DNA from: an uncultured Alistipes sp.
GTDB lineage: Bacteria > Bacteroidota > Bacteroidia > Bacteroidales > Rikenellaceae
Length of the DNA: 39,641 nucleotides
Direction of reading: 5' to 3'
NCBI GenBank assembly: GCA_947623965.1
Contig: CANQIF010000019.1
Location: forward strand, 1-39,641
In this document: in pieces, positions 24,837-33,290 of the stretch
Layout of the letters: every line of letters begins with the position of its first letter
Numbering within the stretch: the stretch's first letter is position 1
Made by a program: the position numbers and the translations under genes
The notes under the pieces: generated by a model
What the model was told of the DNA's origin: nothing
Seen by the model: the letters and a program-made list of their open reading frames with translations, nothing else
Databases searched by the model: none

Positions 24837-25205
24837 TCAGTGTTTGGCGGAGGCGTGTTCGATGCGGTCGATCAACTCGCGCAACTCCTCGACCGATATT
24901 TTCTCCTCCTCGACCAGCGCCGAGACCGCCCCCAAATAAGAGCGTTCGAAATAGCGGTCGATGACCGACCCCAGCGTGCGGCGCGAGAACTCCGCCTCGC
25001 TGATGAGGGGTCGGTAGCGGTAGGTCACGCCGAAGGCTTCGTGGTCGACGTAGCCTTTTGCTTCGAGGGTGCGCACCATCGTCGAAAGGGTATTGAAATG
25101 GGGTTTCGGGTCGGGCATCATCTCGACCAGCTCGCGAACGAAGAGCGGCCCCCGCTTCCAGAAGCAGTGCATCAACTCCTCCTCGCGCCGTGTCAGTTTT
25201 TCCAT
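24837..25205 (-). CDS. BlaI/MecI-family transcriptional repressor
   Basis: A 122-residue winged-helix repressor. MEKLTRREEELMHCFWKRGP opens the HTH, NTLSTMVRTLEAKGYVDHEA is the recognition helix and wing, and the C-terminal half (LGSVIDRYFERSYLGAVSAL) is the dimerisation and cleavage region typical of BlaI. It should repress its own operon with the downstream M56 gene until that peptidase inactivates it. Its promoter overlaps several AACTA/TAGTT half-sites that are probable operators. Confidence 0.93.
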   Translation of the reverse strand: MEKLTRREEELMHCFWKRGPLFVRELVEMMPDPKPHFNTLSTMVRTLEAKGYVDHEAFGVTYRYRPLISEAEFSRRTLGSVIDRYFERSYLGAVSALVEEEKISVEELRELIDRIEHASAKH

Positions 25206-25236
25206 CGTTTTTCGGGTTTCGTCGGTTTCGATGAGA

Positions 25237-25302
25237 CAAAGGTAACTAAAAAATATCGTTATGCAACTATTTTTCGTAGTTTATTAACTAAAATTTTTAG
25301 TT
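25237..25302 (-). promoter_or_regulatory. Promoter and probable operator array of the blaI-M56 operon
   Basis: Minus strand -7 box TACCTTTG (25237-25244) and TTG (25264-25266) with a 19-bp spacer. Overlapping them are AACTA (25244-25248), the inverted repeat AACTA-n7-TAGTT (25265-25281) that covers the -33 element, and a perfect 17-bp odd palindrome AACTAAAA-T-TTTTAGTT (25286-25302). The half-site resembles the ACTA/TAGT core of known BlaI operators. Binding here would block RNA polymerase. Confidence 0.6.
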
Positions 25303-25419
25303 CTTTGAGCGGCACCGAGGGTGGCGGCTGCTTCTTTGGACTGTGTTAATAAAGACGTATTTGCTTATTGTATAATGATTTACTTTCCACTGTCTGCAGA
25401 GAGGATAGATATGCTTGCT

Positions 25420-26035
25420 GGTAAAATCAGTCGCGCAGCGACTGGCAGCCCGCAGCCGCCCCCGGGCGGAGGGCTGCTCCTTTGCGTCGCAAGCCCCTCC
25501 GCCCGGCTGCGGGTTTTTTGCCGTGTATCAACCGCGCAGCGATTGGCGGGCCGCAGCGTTGCTGTTGTTCCGGTCCGTTAGGACCGAGCGGGCCGCAGCC
25601 TCCCGGCGGCGGAGGCCCGCTGCTCCTTGCCGTCGCAGGCGCTCTCCGCAGGCTGCAGCCCGAAATCCGGATTTGCAGTTTCTATAAGGATTTTCCACGG
25701 CCCGCAGCCGCCCCCTTGGCGGAGGGTTGCTCCTTTGCGTCGCAAGCCCGTCCGCTCGGCTGCGGGCTTTTTGCCGTGTATCAACCGCGCAGCGATTGGC
25801 GGGCCGCAGCCTGGGGGCTGCGGAGGCCCGCAACTCGCGTCCCGCAGGTCCGCTTCGTGCGATTCCTCCGCAGGCTGCAGCCCGATTGATAATTTTTGAA
25901 TTATGAATTTTGAATATTGAATTTGCACCCGAACGGGCGCAGCGGGCCGCAGCTTCGCCCCCGCGAAGGCCCGCAGTTCGCGTCCGCTTAGGCGTCCGCA
26001 CGTGCGAGCTCTTCGCAAGCCGCGGCCCGAAGACA
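25420..26035 (+). repeat. Repeat cluster C6 (two Q-P pairs then P2)
   Basis: This lies in the divergent blaI/mnmA gap and reads on the plus strand. Order: hairpin CAGTCGC-GCA-GCGACTG (25428-25444), Q (25445-25515), a P start fragment (about 25546-25560), hairpin CGGTCC-GTTA-GGACCG (25571-25586), P1 (about 25588-25663), Q (about 25700-25770), P1 (about 25799-25885), heptamers (about 25897-25922), an imperfect hairpin near 25924-25942, and P2 (about 25940-26030). Both Q copies end in GCTGCGGG followed by T5-6, like a terminator. 25303-25419 shows nothing. Confidence 0.85.
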
Positions 26036-26216
26036 CTTCGCTTCTGCCCTCGGCTTATGCGTATCTTTAGCTTCGCTGAAGATACTTCGCCTCGGCAAAA
26101 TCAAGCTTCGCTTGCTTCTGCGCTCGGCTTTTCGTATCTTTGGCTTCGCCGAAGATACGCTGCCTCGGCAAAACGCAAATAAATTTGCTTTTGCCCTCGG
26201 CTTATGCGTATCTTTG
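26030..26216 (+). repeat. Tandem promoter/hairpin array ahead of mnmA
   Basis: Three direct units with CGTATCTTT at 26060, 26133 and 26207 (period 73-74 bp). Each has CTCGGCTT followed by CGTATCTTT(G/A), the -7 box form TATCTTTG. The first two -7 boxes sit inside a hairpin GTATCTT...AAGATAC whose inner pairs change together (AGC/GCT in unit 1, GGC/GCC in unit 2). A second hairpin also covaries (CAAG-n5-CTTG against CAAAT-AA-ATTTG). In unit 3 the box (26209-26216) with TTTG 21 bp upstream is the probable mnmA promoter. Confidence 0.75.
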
Positions 26217-26230
26217 CCAAAAATCTGCAG

Positions 26231-27436
26231 ATGGCACGCGTAGTGGTGGGACTTTCGGGGGGCGTCGATTCGTCGGTGGCCGCCTATCTGCTCAAGGAGC
26301 AGGGACACGAGGTGATCGGCCTTTTCATGATAAACTGGCACGACACGACGGGAACGCTCGAAGGCGACTGCCCGTGGCACGATGACCGGCTGTTTGCCGA
26401 ATTGGTAGCCAAAAAGCTCGATATTCCTCTCCATGTGGTCGATCTTTCGGAGGCATATCGCCAGCGCGTGGTGGATTATATGTTCGCGGAGTATGCCCGC
26501 GGCCGCACACCTAATCCGGATGTGCTTTGCAACCGCGAAATCAAGTTCGACGTGTTCCTGCAGGAGGCGTTGAAGCTGGGGGCCGACTTTGTAGCAACGG
26601 GCCACTACTGCCGCAAAACCGAGCAGACCGATGCCGACGGCGTCATGCACTACAAATTGCTGGCCGGCACCGACCCCAACAAAGATCAAAGCTACTTCCT
26701 TTGCCAGCTAACGCAGGAACAGTTGCGCCGGGCCCTCTTCCCGATCGGCCACCTGTTGAAACCCGAGGTGCGCCGCATCGCCGCCGAGCAGGGGCTGGCG
26801 ACTGCCCGCCGCAAGGATTCGCAGGGAATCTGCTTTGTGGGCAAGGTCGATCTGCCTGTTTTCCTGCAGCAGCGTCTGAAGTCCTGCGAAGGCAATGTAC
26901 ATGAGATCAAGGCCGACTGGCCCCGTTTCGCCCGCCGTCCCGTGTTTGCTGCGGAGAGCGGCGCTCCCTCCGACGAACTGTTGGAAGCTCTTGCCGTGCC
27001 CTGGCATTTCACGGTGCGCGACGGCAAAAAGATCGGAACCCACCAGGGGGCGCACTTCTACACGATCGGCCAGCGCAAGGGGCTCGGCATCGGGGGGCGC
27101 AAAGAGTCTCTTTTCATCCTCGCGACGGACGTCGAGCAGAATACGATCTACGTCGGCGAAGGGGAGAAGCATCCGGGATTGTGGCGACCAGCTCTTGCGA
27201 TCGACACTTCGGAAATTCATTGGATCGATCCGCTGCAGGCGATGACGGTCGGCGAGGAGCGCCGCTATGCCGTGCGTATCCGATACCGCCAGCCGCTGCA
27301 GCCGGCGACCCTCTACCGCCGCGAAAAGGGGCTTTACATCCGGTTCGATGAACCGCAGCGCGGCATCGCCGCCGGACAATTCGCTGCCTGGTACGAGAAC
27401 GACGAACTGGTCGGCTCGGGGGTGATAAAGGCATAA
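26231..27436 (+). CDS. mnmA: tRNA-specific 2-thiouridylase
   Basis: A 401-residue enzyme that thiolates U34 of Lys, Glu and Gln tRNAs. The PP-loop is GLSGGVDSS (7-15). The nucleophilic cysteine C100 lies in NPDVLCNREIKF and the second catalytic cysteine C201 in SQGICFVG, with HYCRK between them. The C-terminal region (YTIGQRKGLGIGG, ATLYRREKGLYIRFDEPQRGIAAGQ) is the usual beta-barrel. The start is MARVVVGLSGG: the upstream in-frame ATG at 26204 overlaps the predicted -7 box (26209-26216), so it cannot be transcribed from that promoter. Confidence 0.95.
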   Translation: MARVVVGLSGGVDSSVAAYLLKEQGHEVIGLFMINWHDTTGTLEGDCPWHDDRLFAELVAKKLDIPLHVVDLSEAYRQRVVDYMFAEYARGRTPNPDVLCNREIKFDVFLQEALKLGADFVATGHYCRKTEQTDADGVMHYKLLAGTDPNKDQSYFLCQLTQEQLRRALFPIGHLLKPEVRRIAAEQGLATARRKDSQGICFVGKVDLPVFLQQRLKSCEGNVHEIKADWPRFARRPVFAAESGAPSDELLEALAVPWHFTVRDGKKIGTHQGAHFYTIGQRKGLGIGGRKESLFILATDVEQNTIYVGEGEKHPGLWRPALAIDTSEIHWIDPLQAMTVGEERRYAVRIRYRQPLQPATLYRREKGLYIRFDEPQRGIAAGQFAAWYENDELVGSGVIKA

Positions 27437-27444
27437 TAACTCGT

Positions 27445-27835
27445 GCGCGGTTGTTGCGCCCTGGCGGGGGCAAATTCAAAATGGATTTCGGGCAGCAGCC
27501 TGCGGAGGTCGCGCACGACTGCAAGGAGTTGCGGGCCTCCGCCGCTGGGAGGCTGCGGCCCGCCGATCCCTGCGGGATCGAATCTGCTTGCGATCAGCCT
27601 GCAGATTCAGAAACGAACCGAAGCTCGGGGCGCAGCTTGCGAAGGACCGGCACGAGCGGACGCGAGGAGCGGGCCTTCGCGGGGCGAGGCTGCGGCCCGC
27701 CGATGCCTGCGGCATCGATCCTGCCTGCAACAAGCCCGCAGCCGAGCGGACGGGCGTGCGACGAGCAGCGCGAGGAAGCAGCCCTCCGCCAGGGGGCGGC
27801 TGCGGGCTGCTCGGTCGCTACGCGACCGATAAACA
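27445..27835 (-). repeat. Repeat cluster C7 (P1, P2, Q)
   Basis: This fills the convergent gap after mnmA. On plus coordinates, inverted: a GCGCCC palindrome (about 27457-27470) with a short heptamer remnant, P1 (27487-27563), hairpin CGATCCC-TGC-GGGATCG (27564-27580), P2 (about 27627-27700), hairpin CGATGCC-TGC-GGCATCG (27701-27717), Q (about 27738-27810), hairpin CGGTCGC-TAC-GCGACCG (27812-27828). Here each module is followed by a perfect hairpin with a different stem. Confidence 0.85.
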
Positions 27836-27866
27836 GAAGATGGGCTTGCAAAAGCGGTCCGCTCGT

Positions 27867-28082
27867 CTATTTCGTCTTTTTCGCCTGGTAGGCTGCGTAG
27901 TGCAGAAACCGTTTATCGACCAGTGCCTGCAGATCGACCGGATCGACCTTTCCGCACGCATCCTGGTAATCCAGATCCGCAGCCGTGATGCGTATCATCC
28001 ACGTCACAAAGGGATCTTTCATCGCCTCCAGCCTGTCCAAATTCGACGGCTCCGGCTTTTTCTTTTTCCTGAATAAACTCAT
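27867..28082 (-). CDS. Small conserved-looking hypothetical protein
   Basis: A 71-residue protein, MSLFRKKKKPEPSNLDRLEA..., with a strongly basic N terminus (RKKKK), then a mixed helical segment (MKDPFVTWMIRITAADLDYQD, DPVDLQALVDKRFLHYAAYQ) and a basic tail. No membrane segment or known motif. I do not recognise the family. It lies 80 bp downstream of the ncRNA terminator on the same strand and may be cotranscribed by readthrough. Frame use and codon choice look gene-like rather than repeat-derived, but the evidence is modest. Confidence 0.5.
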   Translation of the reverse strand: MSLFRKKKKPEPSNLDRLEAMKDPFVTWMIRITAADLDYQDACGKVDPVDLQALVDKRFLHYAAYQAKKTK

Positions 28083-28161
28083 ACCTCATCCGTTCAAAGC
28101 GTTGCGACCGTCGTTCCCCGCTGCCGCATCGGGACCGTGCCCCTCCGATACGGACAAAAAA

Positions 28162-28387
28162 AAGGAGGGCGCGGTGTCAGCCTCCTTGAGCAGGTCTTGG
28201 GGAACCCTAACGTGGCAGCTGTCCTGCGCCCCTGTCTGTTCCGCCCTTCGGAAAGGGCGGAACATAACAAGGACTGACAACCATTATACCACGTTTAACA
28301 ACCTCCGAAGAGGGTCCCCAGTTTACTCAAGGTATAAAGAGTTGTTTACCTCTTTATGGTATGTTCATCGATCTTGCGATCTATTCA
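28162..28387 (-). ncRNA. Structured small RNA, candidate 6S RNA
   Basis: On the minus strand a perfect -7 box TACCTTTG (28392-28399) precedes about 225 nt with no reading frame, ending in a textbook terminator (AAGGAGG/CCTCCTT, 28162-28187, then eight T). The RNA folds into a long interrupted rod: CCTTGAG/CTCAAGG, GGGGACCC/GGGTTCCCC, AACGTGG/CCACGTT, GTCCT/AGGAC and an apical 11-bp hairpin GTTCCGCCCTT/AAGGGCGGAAC. Side hairpins are TAAAGAG/CTCTTTA near the 5' end and CCTC-TTCG-GAGG in the middle. A rod with an open middle and about 200-nt length fits 6S RNA (Bacteroidales-1 type), but the identity is inference. tmRNA, RNase P and SRP hallmarks are absent. Confidence 0.7.
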
Positions 28388-28391
28388 AGTA

Positions 28392-28399
28392 CAAAGGTA
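28392..28399 (-). promoter_or_regulatory. -7 box of the ncRNA
   Basis: Minus strand TACCTTTG, perfect TAnnTTTG, a few bases upstream of the predicted RNA 5' end. Confidence 0.65.
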
Positions 28400-28512
28400 G
28401 CAAAATTTCCTCGTACGAATCAAATAATTCCGGTGTAAAGATATAAAATCCCGAAGTAATGACAAAATCGTCATCGGTTTATTTGTCATAAATTTTGTTC
28501 TTTGTACATATA

Positions 28513-28752
28513 ATGGGACGACCGAGGAGCGATAAGGCACTGTTGCAGGCGATCGCCGCAAACCTGCGCAAATTGCGCAAGGAGCGGGGTTTGTCCCAAA
28601 TAGATGTGTATATCGATACGGATATTCATATCGGTCGAATCGAATGCGGACGGACCAATATGTCCGTTACGACGCTTTCGAATCTTTGCAACTATTACCG
28701 GATCTCCTTGCAGGATTTCTTCGCCGCGTTGGATTCTCCCGAGGAGGAATAG
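28513..28752 (+). CDS. Small XRE-family HTH regulator
   Basis: A 79-residue protein consisting almost entirely of a Cro/C1-type helix-turn-helix: IAANLRKLRKERGLSQIDVY as helices 1-2, THE segment IDTDIHIGRIECGRTNMSV with recognition helix, then TLSNLCNYYRISLQDFF. The usual 'E' after the recognition helix is preserved (RIECGR). The start MGRPRSDK fits the AT-rich leader better than MFFVHI six codons earlier. Divergent from the ncRNA. No partner toxin gene is present, so it is a solitary regulator of unknown targets. Confidence 0.85.
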   Translation: MGRPRSDKALLQAIAANLRKLRKERGLSQIDVYIDTDIHIGRIECGRTNMSVTTLSNLCNYYRISLQDFFAALDSPEEE

Positions 28753-28794
28753 CCGTGTTCGCCGGATTGGGTGGTCGTTTTGTGACTTCGGGAA

Positions 28795-29290
28795 AGTTTG
28801 CGGGACGCAGCCTGCGGAGTGCACGCCTGCGACGAGAAGGAGCAGCGGGCCTCCGCCGCCAGAGCCTGCGGCCCGCCAATCGCTGCGCGATTGATACACG
28901 GCAAAAAGCCCGCAGTCGAGCAGACGCAATTAAGGATGAAGAGTCGGGCAGCAGCTTGCGAAGGGTACGCACGAGCGGACCTGCGGACGCGAGTAGCGGG
29001 CCTTCGCGGGGCGAAGCTGCGGCCCGCTGATGCCTGCGGCATCGTTCCTGCCTGCAACAAGCCTGCAGCCGAGCGGACGGGCGTGCTTTCGAGCAGCGCG
29101 AGGAAGCAGCCCTCCGCCCGGCTGCGGGCTGCCGGTCGTTGCGCGACCGATTTTGTCAGCAAGCATTCCTTCCAGAACCGGGCGGCTGCGGTTCCTTTTC
29201 GGAACCGCAAATTCAAAATGAAAAATGAAGAATTAAAAATGTGTCGCATTCGGGCAACAGCCTGCAGCCCGCTCAGTCCTGACGGACCGG
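28795..29290 (-). repeat. Repeat cluster C8 (four modules and fragments)
   Basis: This lies between the XRE gene and the EEP-like gene, inverted orientation. On plus coordinates: P1 (28799-28874), hairpin CAATCGC-TGC-GCGATTG (28875-28891), a Q end fragment (about 28896-28922), P2 (about 28946-29028), hairpin GATGCC-TGC-GGCATC (29029-29043), Q (about 29055-29132), hairpin CGGTCG-TTGCG-CGACCG (29133-29149), a GGTTCC/GGAACC hairpin (about 29187-29210) with heptamer remnants, and a P1 fragment (about 29247-29272). 28753-28794 and 29291-29423 show nothing else. Confidence 0.82.
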
Positions 29291-29423
29291 GCCCCGATTC
29301 GCAGCCAGCCCTCTGGAATTGATTTTGCTTGCGGCGGCTCGGCTCTGACGTCCCGATTTTACGCTCCACGTACCGATAAAAACACAATCCGCCGCCGGCC
29401 TCGAATAGTAAAAGCTCCCGTCC

Positions 29424-30335
29424 ATGCTCCGACCCTTCGCCCCACATCTTTCCCCGCTTCCCGCCCTGCTCCTCGTGCTGTTTGCCGGCATCATCGCACC
29501 GCAGCGGGCCGCGGCGCAGCTCTGCTTCGCCTACTATGACGTCGACCGGCTCTATGACACCATCCCGTCGCCCTTCTACAACGATTCGGACTACACTCCG
29601 GCGGGGCGTTATGCTTGGGACAGCCGCCGCTATGCACGCAAGATCCGCGATGTGGCGGCCGTGATCGACTCGCTCCGTCTGCCGCTCGTGGCGCTCTACG
29701 GCATCGAGAACGAGCAGGTCGCCCGCGACCTCTCGGCCGCCTGCTCGGGCGACTACGTCTACCTGCACCGCACCCTCAACACCCTCGACGGCATGGATTT
29801 CGTTCTGCTCTACTATGCCGATCGCTTCCGGCCGCTCCGCTGCGAGACAGGGCGCCGGGCCCTCCGCATCGACGGCATCCTGCGCCGGCCGGCGGCTGCG
29901 GGCGGTTTCCGCCGCGACACGATCGCGATCCTGCTCACGGCCGATCCCGAGACGGCGCCGCTCCTGCTGCGCGATCTGTGCGAGCAAGACGATCCGGGCA
30001 GCCAGGGTGGCCAGGATGGCCTGCGCGACGAACAGTCCCGCCGGCCCCTGCTGGCGGCGGGACGCCTCGGCGCTCTCCGCGCCGCCGACTTCGGCCTGAC
30101 GGACCGGCTCGCCGCGGCCGTCCGCAGGGGACACGGCTCGCGGCGCCGGCGCGGCGGCTGGCAGATGCGCGACCGCATCTTCACCTCCAGGGAGCTCGGC
30201 AGCCGGCCGGGGCAGGTCTATCTGCGCCGCTTCCTGCTCGACGGCAGAAGCGGCGAACCGCAGCCGACCTACGACGCGCACCGCTACCGCGGCGGCCGGA
30301 GCCGCAATCTGCCTGTATGGTGTCGAATTGAGTAA
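29424..30335 (+). CDS. Exported endonuclease/exonuclease/phosphatase-fold protein, catalytic residues lost
   Basis: A 303-residue protein with an N-terminal signal peptide (LPALLLVLFAGIIAPQRAAAQ). The order of conserved blocks matches secreted Bacteroidota EEP proteins: YYDVDRLYDT where homologues have FYNVENLFDT, FTP-like YTPAGRYAWDSRRYARK, ALYGIENEQV for GLCEVEN, GMDFVLLY, and YRGGRSRNLPV for YxGGFSDHLPV. The catalytic set is broken: Asn and Glu of NVEN, the metal-binding Glu of EVEN, the GDFN motif and the Asp-His of SDH are all replaced, and the middle is shortened. It is probably a pseudoenzyme or a decaying gene. No TAnnTTTG promoter is visible upstream. Confidence 0.75.
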   Translation: MLRPFAPHLSPLPALLLVLFAGIIAPQRAAAQLCFAYYDVDRLYDTIPSPFYNDSDYTPAGRYAWDSRRYARKIRDVAAVIDSLRLPLVALYGIENEQVARDLSAACSGDYVYLHRTLNTLDGMDFVLLYYADRFRPLRCETGRRALRIDGILRRPAAAGGFRRDTIAILLTADPETAPLLLRDLCEQDDPGSQGGQDGLRDEQSRRPLLAAGRLGALRAADFGLTDRLAAAVRRGHGSRRRRGGWQMRDRIFTSRELGSRPGQVYLRRFLLDGRSGEPQPTYDAHRYRGGRSRNLPVWCRIE

Positions 30336-30342
30336 CATTTTC

Positions 30343-30373
30343 TTGCAAAATCCGAAAAAAAGAGCTATATTCG
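30343..30373 (+). promoter_or_regulatory. Promoter of ppdK
   Basis: TTG (30343-30345), a 20-bp spacer and TATATTCG (30366-30373, one mismatch to TAnnTTTG). The leader is about 100 bases with no obvious fold. Confidence 0.5.
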
Positions 30374-30479
30374 CCATTCGTGTTGCACGCTGTGTCGCAA
30401 CGCGGCGATGCCCCTGCATCGCACCGGACAGAAAGACAAAACCAACACAATACCAAAATTCTTTAACAACCAGATTTTT

Positions 30480-33209
30480 ATGGCAGACGTAAAACGAGTT
30501 TACACCTTCGGCAACAAAGAGGCCGAGGGTAACGGCAAAATGCGCGAGCTGCTGGGCGGCAAGGGTGCCAACCTTGCGGAGATGAACCTCATCGGCATCC
30601 CCGTACCCCCGGGCTTCACCATTACGACGGAGGTTTGCGCCGAGTACTACGCCCAGGGCAAGGAGGCGGTGATCGCCCTGCTGAAGCCCGAGGTCGAGAA
30701 GGCCGTGGCCAAGGTCGAGGCGCTGACGGGCCGCAAGTTCGGCGACAAGAAGATGCCGCTGCTCCTGTCGGTGCGTTCGGGCGCCCGCGCGTCGATGCCG
30801 GGCATGATGGATACGATCCTCAACCTCGGCATGAACGACGAGGCCGTCGAGGCGATGGCCCAGCTGAGCGGCAACCCCCGTTTCGCGTGGGATTCCTACC
30901 GCCGCTTCGTGCAGATGTACGGCGATGTGGTGCTCGAGATGAAGCCCGCATCGAAAGAGGACCAGGATCCCTTCGAGGAGCTCATCGAGGCCCAGAAGGC
31001 CAAGCGCGGCATCGTCAAGGATACGGACCTCACGACCGAGGATCTGAAGGAGCTGGTGGCCGCCTTCAAGGCCGCCGTCAAGAAGCGCACGGGCAAGGAT
31101 TTCCCCGTATGCCCCTGGGAGCAGCTGTGGGGCGCCATCTGCGCCGTCTTCGGATCGTGGATGAACGAGCGCGCCATCCTCTACCGCAAGCTCAACAACA
31201 TTCCCTCCGAGTGGGGTACGGCCGTGTCGGTCATGGCCATGGTATTCGGCAACATGGGCGACAACTCGGCGACGGGCGTAGCCTTCTCGCGCGATGCGGC
31301 CACCGGTGAGAACATCTTCAACGGCGAGTACCTCATCAACGCGCAGGGCGAGGACGTCGTGGCCGGCGTCCGCACGCCGCAGCAGATCACCGTCGAGGGT
31401 TCGCGCCGCTGGGCCAAGGCCCAGAACATCTCCGAGGAGGAGCGCGCCGCCAAGTATCCCTCGCTCGAGGAGGTGATGCCCGAGGTCTACAAGGAGCTCG
31501 ACGACATTCAGCGCCACCTCGAGAAGCACTACACCGACATGCAGGACATCGAGTTCACGATCCAGGACGGCAAGCTCTGGATGCTGCAGTGCCGCAACGG
31601 CAAGCGCACGGGTGCCGCCATGGTGAAGATCGCCATGGATATGCTCCGCGAGGGGCTGATCGACGAGAAGACGGCCGTGCTCCGCTGCGAGCCCGCCAAG
31701 CTCGACGAGCTGCTCCACCCCGTCTTCGACAAGAAGGCGATCGCCAATGCCAAGGTCATCACGAAGGGTCTGCCCGCCTCGCCGGGCGCCGCGACGGGTC
31801 CGGTGGTCTTCTTCGCCGACGATGCCGCCAAGGTGCTGGCCGCAACGGGCAAGAAGGCCGTTCTCGTCCGCATCGAGACCTCGCCCGAGGACCTGAAAGG
31901 CATGCTCGACGCCGCCGGCATTCTGACCGCCCGCGGCGGTATGACCTCGCACGCAGCCGTCGTGGCCCGCGGTATGGGCAAGTGCTGCGTCTCGGGTGCC
32001 GGTGAGCTCGAAATCGACTACAAGGCCCGCACGATCAAGGTGGGCGGCATCACCGTCAAGGAGGGCGACTGGATCTCGCTGAACGGTTCGACGGGTGAGG
32101 TTTACCTCGGCGAGGTGGCTACGCGCGCCGCCGACCTGAGCGGCGATTTCGCCCGCCTCATGGAGCTGGCCGGCAAGTATTCGGTGCTGAAGGTCCGCGC
32201 CAACGCCGACACGCCCAAGGATGCCGCCCAGGCCTTCGCCTTCGGTGCCGAGGGTATCGGTCTCTGCCGCACGGAGCACATGTTCTTCGAGGGCGACCGC
32301 ATCAAGGCGATCCGCGAGATGATTCTGGCCGATGACGAGCCCGGCCGCCGCGTGGCTCTCGCGAAGCTGCTGCCGATGCAGCGCGGCGACTTCGAGGGGC
32401 TCTTCAAGGCGATGAAGGGCTATCCCGTGACGGTCCGCCTGCTCGATCCCCCTCTGCATGAGTTCGTGCCCCACGATTTGAAGGGACAGCAGGAGATGGC
32501 CGAGGAGATGAACGTTCCCGTCGAGAAGATCATCGCCAAGGTCGAGGCGCTGGCCGAGTTCAACCCGATGCTGGGTCACCGCGGCTGCCGTCTGGGCAAC
32601 ACCTATCCCGAGATCACCGAGATGCAGACGCGCGCCATCATCGAGGCCGCGATGAACGTCAAGGCTGCCGGTCAGCCCGTGCATGTGGAGATCATGGTGC
32701 CGCTCGTCGGCAACCACAAGGAGCTCCGCTACCAGAAGCGGATCATCGACGAAACGGCCAACCAGGTCTTCGCCGAGCGCAACGACCGCATCGACTACAT
32801 GGTCGGTACGATGATCGAGGTGCCGCGCGCCGCCGTGACGGCCAACCAGATCGCCGAAGTGGCCCAGTTCTTCTCGTTCGGTACGAACGACCTGACGCAG
32901 ATGACGCTCGGCTTCTCGCGCGACGATATCTCGAAGTTCCTTCCCATCTACCTCGAGAAGGGAATTCTGAAGAACGATCCGTTCCAGATCCTCGACCGCA
33001 ACGGCGTGGGCCAGCTGATCCGCGAGGCGGTCTTCAAGGGCCGCGGCACGCGCGAGAACCTCAAGTGCGGCATCTGCGGCGAGCACGGCGGCGAACCTTC
33101 GTCGGTCGAGTTCTGCCACTATGCCGGTCTGAACTACGTCAGCTGCTCGCCTTTCCGCGTGCCCATCGCACGTCTGGCAGCGGCGCACGCAGCGCTCAAC
33201 CAGAAGTAG
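30480..33209 (+). CDS. ppdK: Pyruvate, phosphate dikinase
   Basis: A 909-residue PPDK that interconverts pyruvate + ATP + Pi and phosphoenolpyruvate + AMP + PPi, important for anaerobic gluconeogenesis or PPi-driven glycolysis. The ATP-grasp domain starts [13 protein letters not shown] and has [19 protein letters not shown]. The swivelling phosphohistidine domain has [15 protein letters not shown], with catalytic His491. The C-terminal PEP-binding barrel has [33 protein letters not shown] and the catalytic cysteine in CGICGEHGG. The start [11 protein letters not shown] is preferred over an ATG 24 codons earlier that has no similarity. Monocistronic, with a strong terminator. No regulatory-protein gene is adjacent. 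Confidence 0.97.
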   Translation: MADVKRVYTFGNKEAEGNGKMRELLGGKGANLAEMNLIGIPVPPGFTITTEVCAEYYAQGKEAVIALLKPEVEKAVAKVEALTGRKFGDKKMPLLLSVRSGARASMPGMMDTILNLGMNDEAVEAMAQLSGNPRFAWDSYRRFVQMYGDVVLEMKPASKEDQDPFEELIEAQKAKRGIVKDTDLTTEDLKELVAAFKAAVKKRTGKDFPVCPWEQLWGAICAVFGSWMNERAILYRKLNNIPSEWGTAVSVMAMVFGNMGDNSATGVAFSRDAATGENIFNGEYLINAQGEDVVAGVRTPQQITVEGSRRWAKAQNISEEERAAKYPSLEEVMPEVYKELDDIQRHLEKHYTDMQDIEFTIQDGKLWMLQCRNGKRTGAAMVKIAMDMLREGLIDEKTAVLRCEPAKLDELLHPVFDKKAIANAKVITKGLPASPGAATGPVVFFADDAAKVLAATGKKAVLVRIETSPEDLKGMLDAAGILTARGGMTSHAAVVARGMGKCCVSGAGELEIDYKARTIKVGGITVKEGDWISLNGSTGEVYLGEVATRAADLSGDFARLMELAGKYSVLKVRANADTPKDAAQAFAFGAEGIGLCRTEHMFFEGDRIKAIREMILADDEPGRRVALAKLLPMQRGDFEGLFKAMKGYPVTVRLLDPPLHEFVPHDLKGQQEMAEEMNVPVEKIIAKVEALAEFNPMLGHRGCRLGNTYPEITEMQTRAIIEAAMNVKAAGQPVHVEIMVPLVGNHKELRYQKRIIDETANQVFAERNDRIDYMVGTMIEVPRAAVTANQIAEVAQFFSFGTNDLTQMTLGFSRDDISKFLPIYLEKGILKNDPFQILDRNGVGQLIREAVFKGRGTRENLKCGICGEHGGEPSSVEFCHYAGLNYVSCSPFRVPIARLAAAHAALNQK

Positions 33210-33247
33210 CTCTTCCGGGTCCCGTCCATTCGGGAACCCTTTGCGAC

Positions 33248-33290
33248 AAGCGCCGCCCCTCCGACACGGAGGGGCGGCGCTTTGTTTTCG
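33248..33290 (+). terminator. Terminator of ppdK
   Basis: A perfect 16-bp stem AAGCGCCGCCCCTCCG/CGGAGGGGCGGCGCTT with a 3-base loop, followed by TGTTTT. Confidence 0.92.

Noticed and set aside
28162..28387. tmRNA, RNase P RNA or SRP RNA
   Set aside because: None of their conserved cores (tag frame and TWC-like arm, GAGGAAAGTCC, or the GGAA-tetraloop SRP core) is visible.
28695..33188. A 1497-codon minus-strand frame opposite ppdK
   Set aside because: It is the antisense shadow of ppdK and the EEP-like gene, produced by high third-position GC, and has low-complexity composition.
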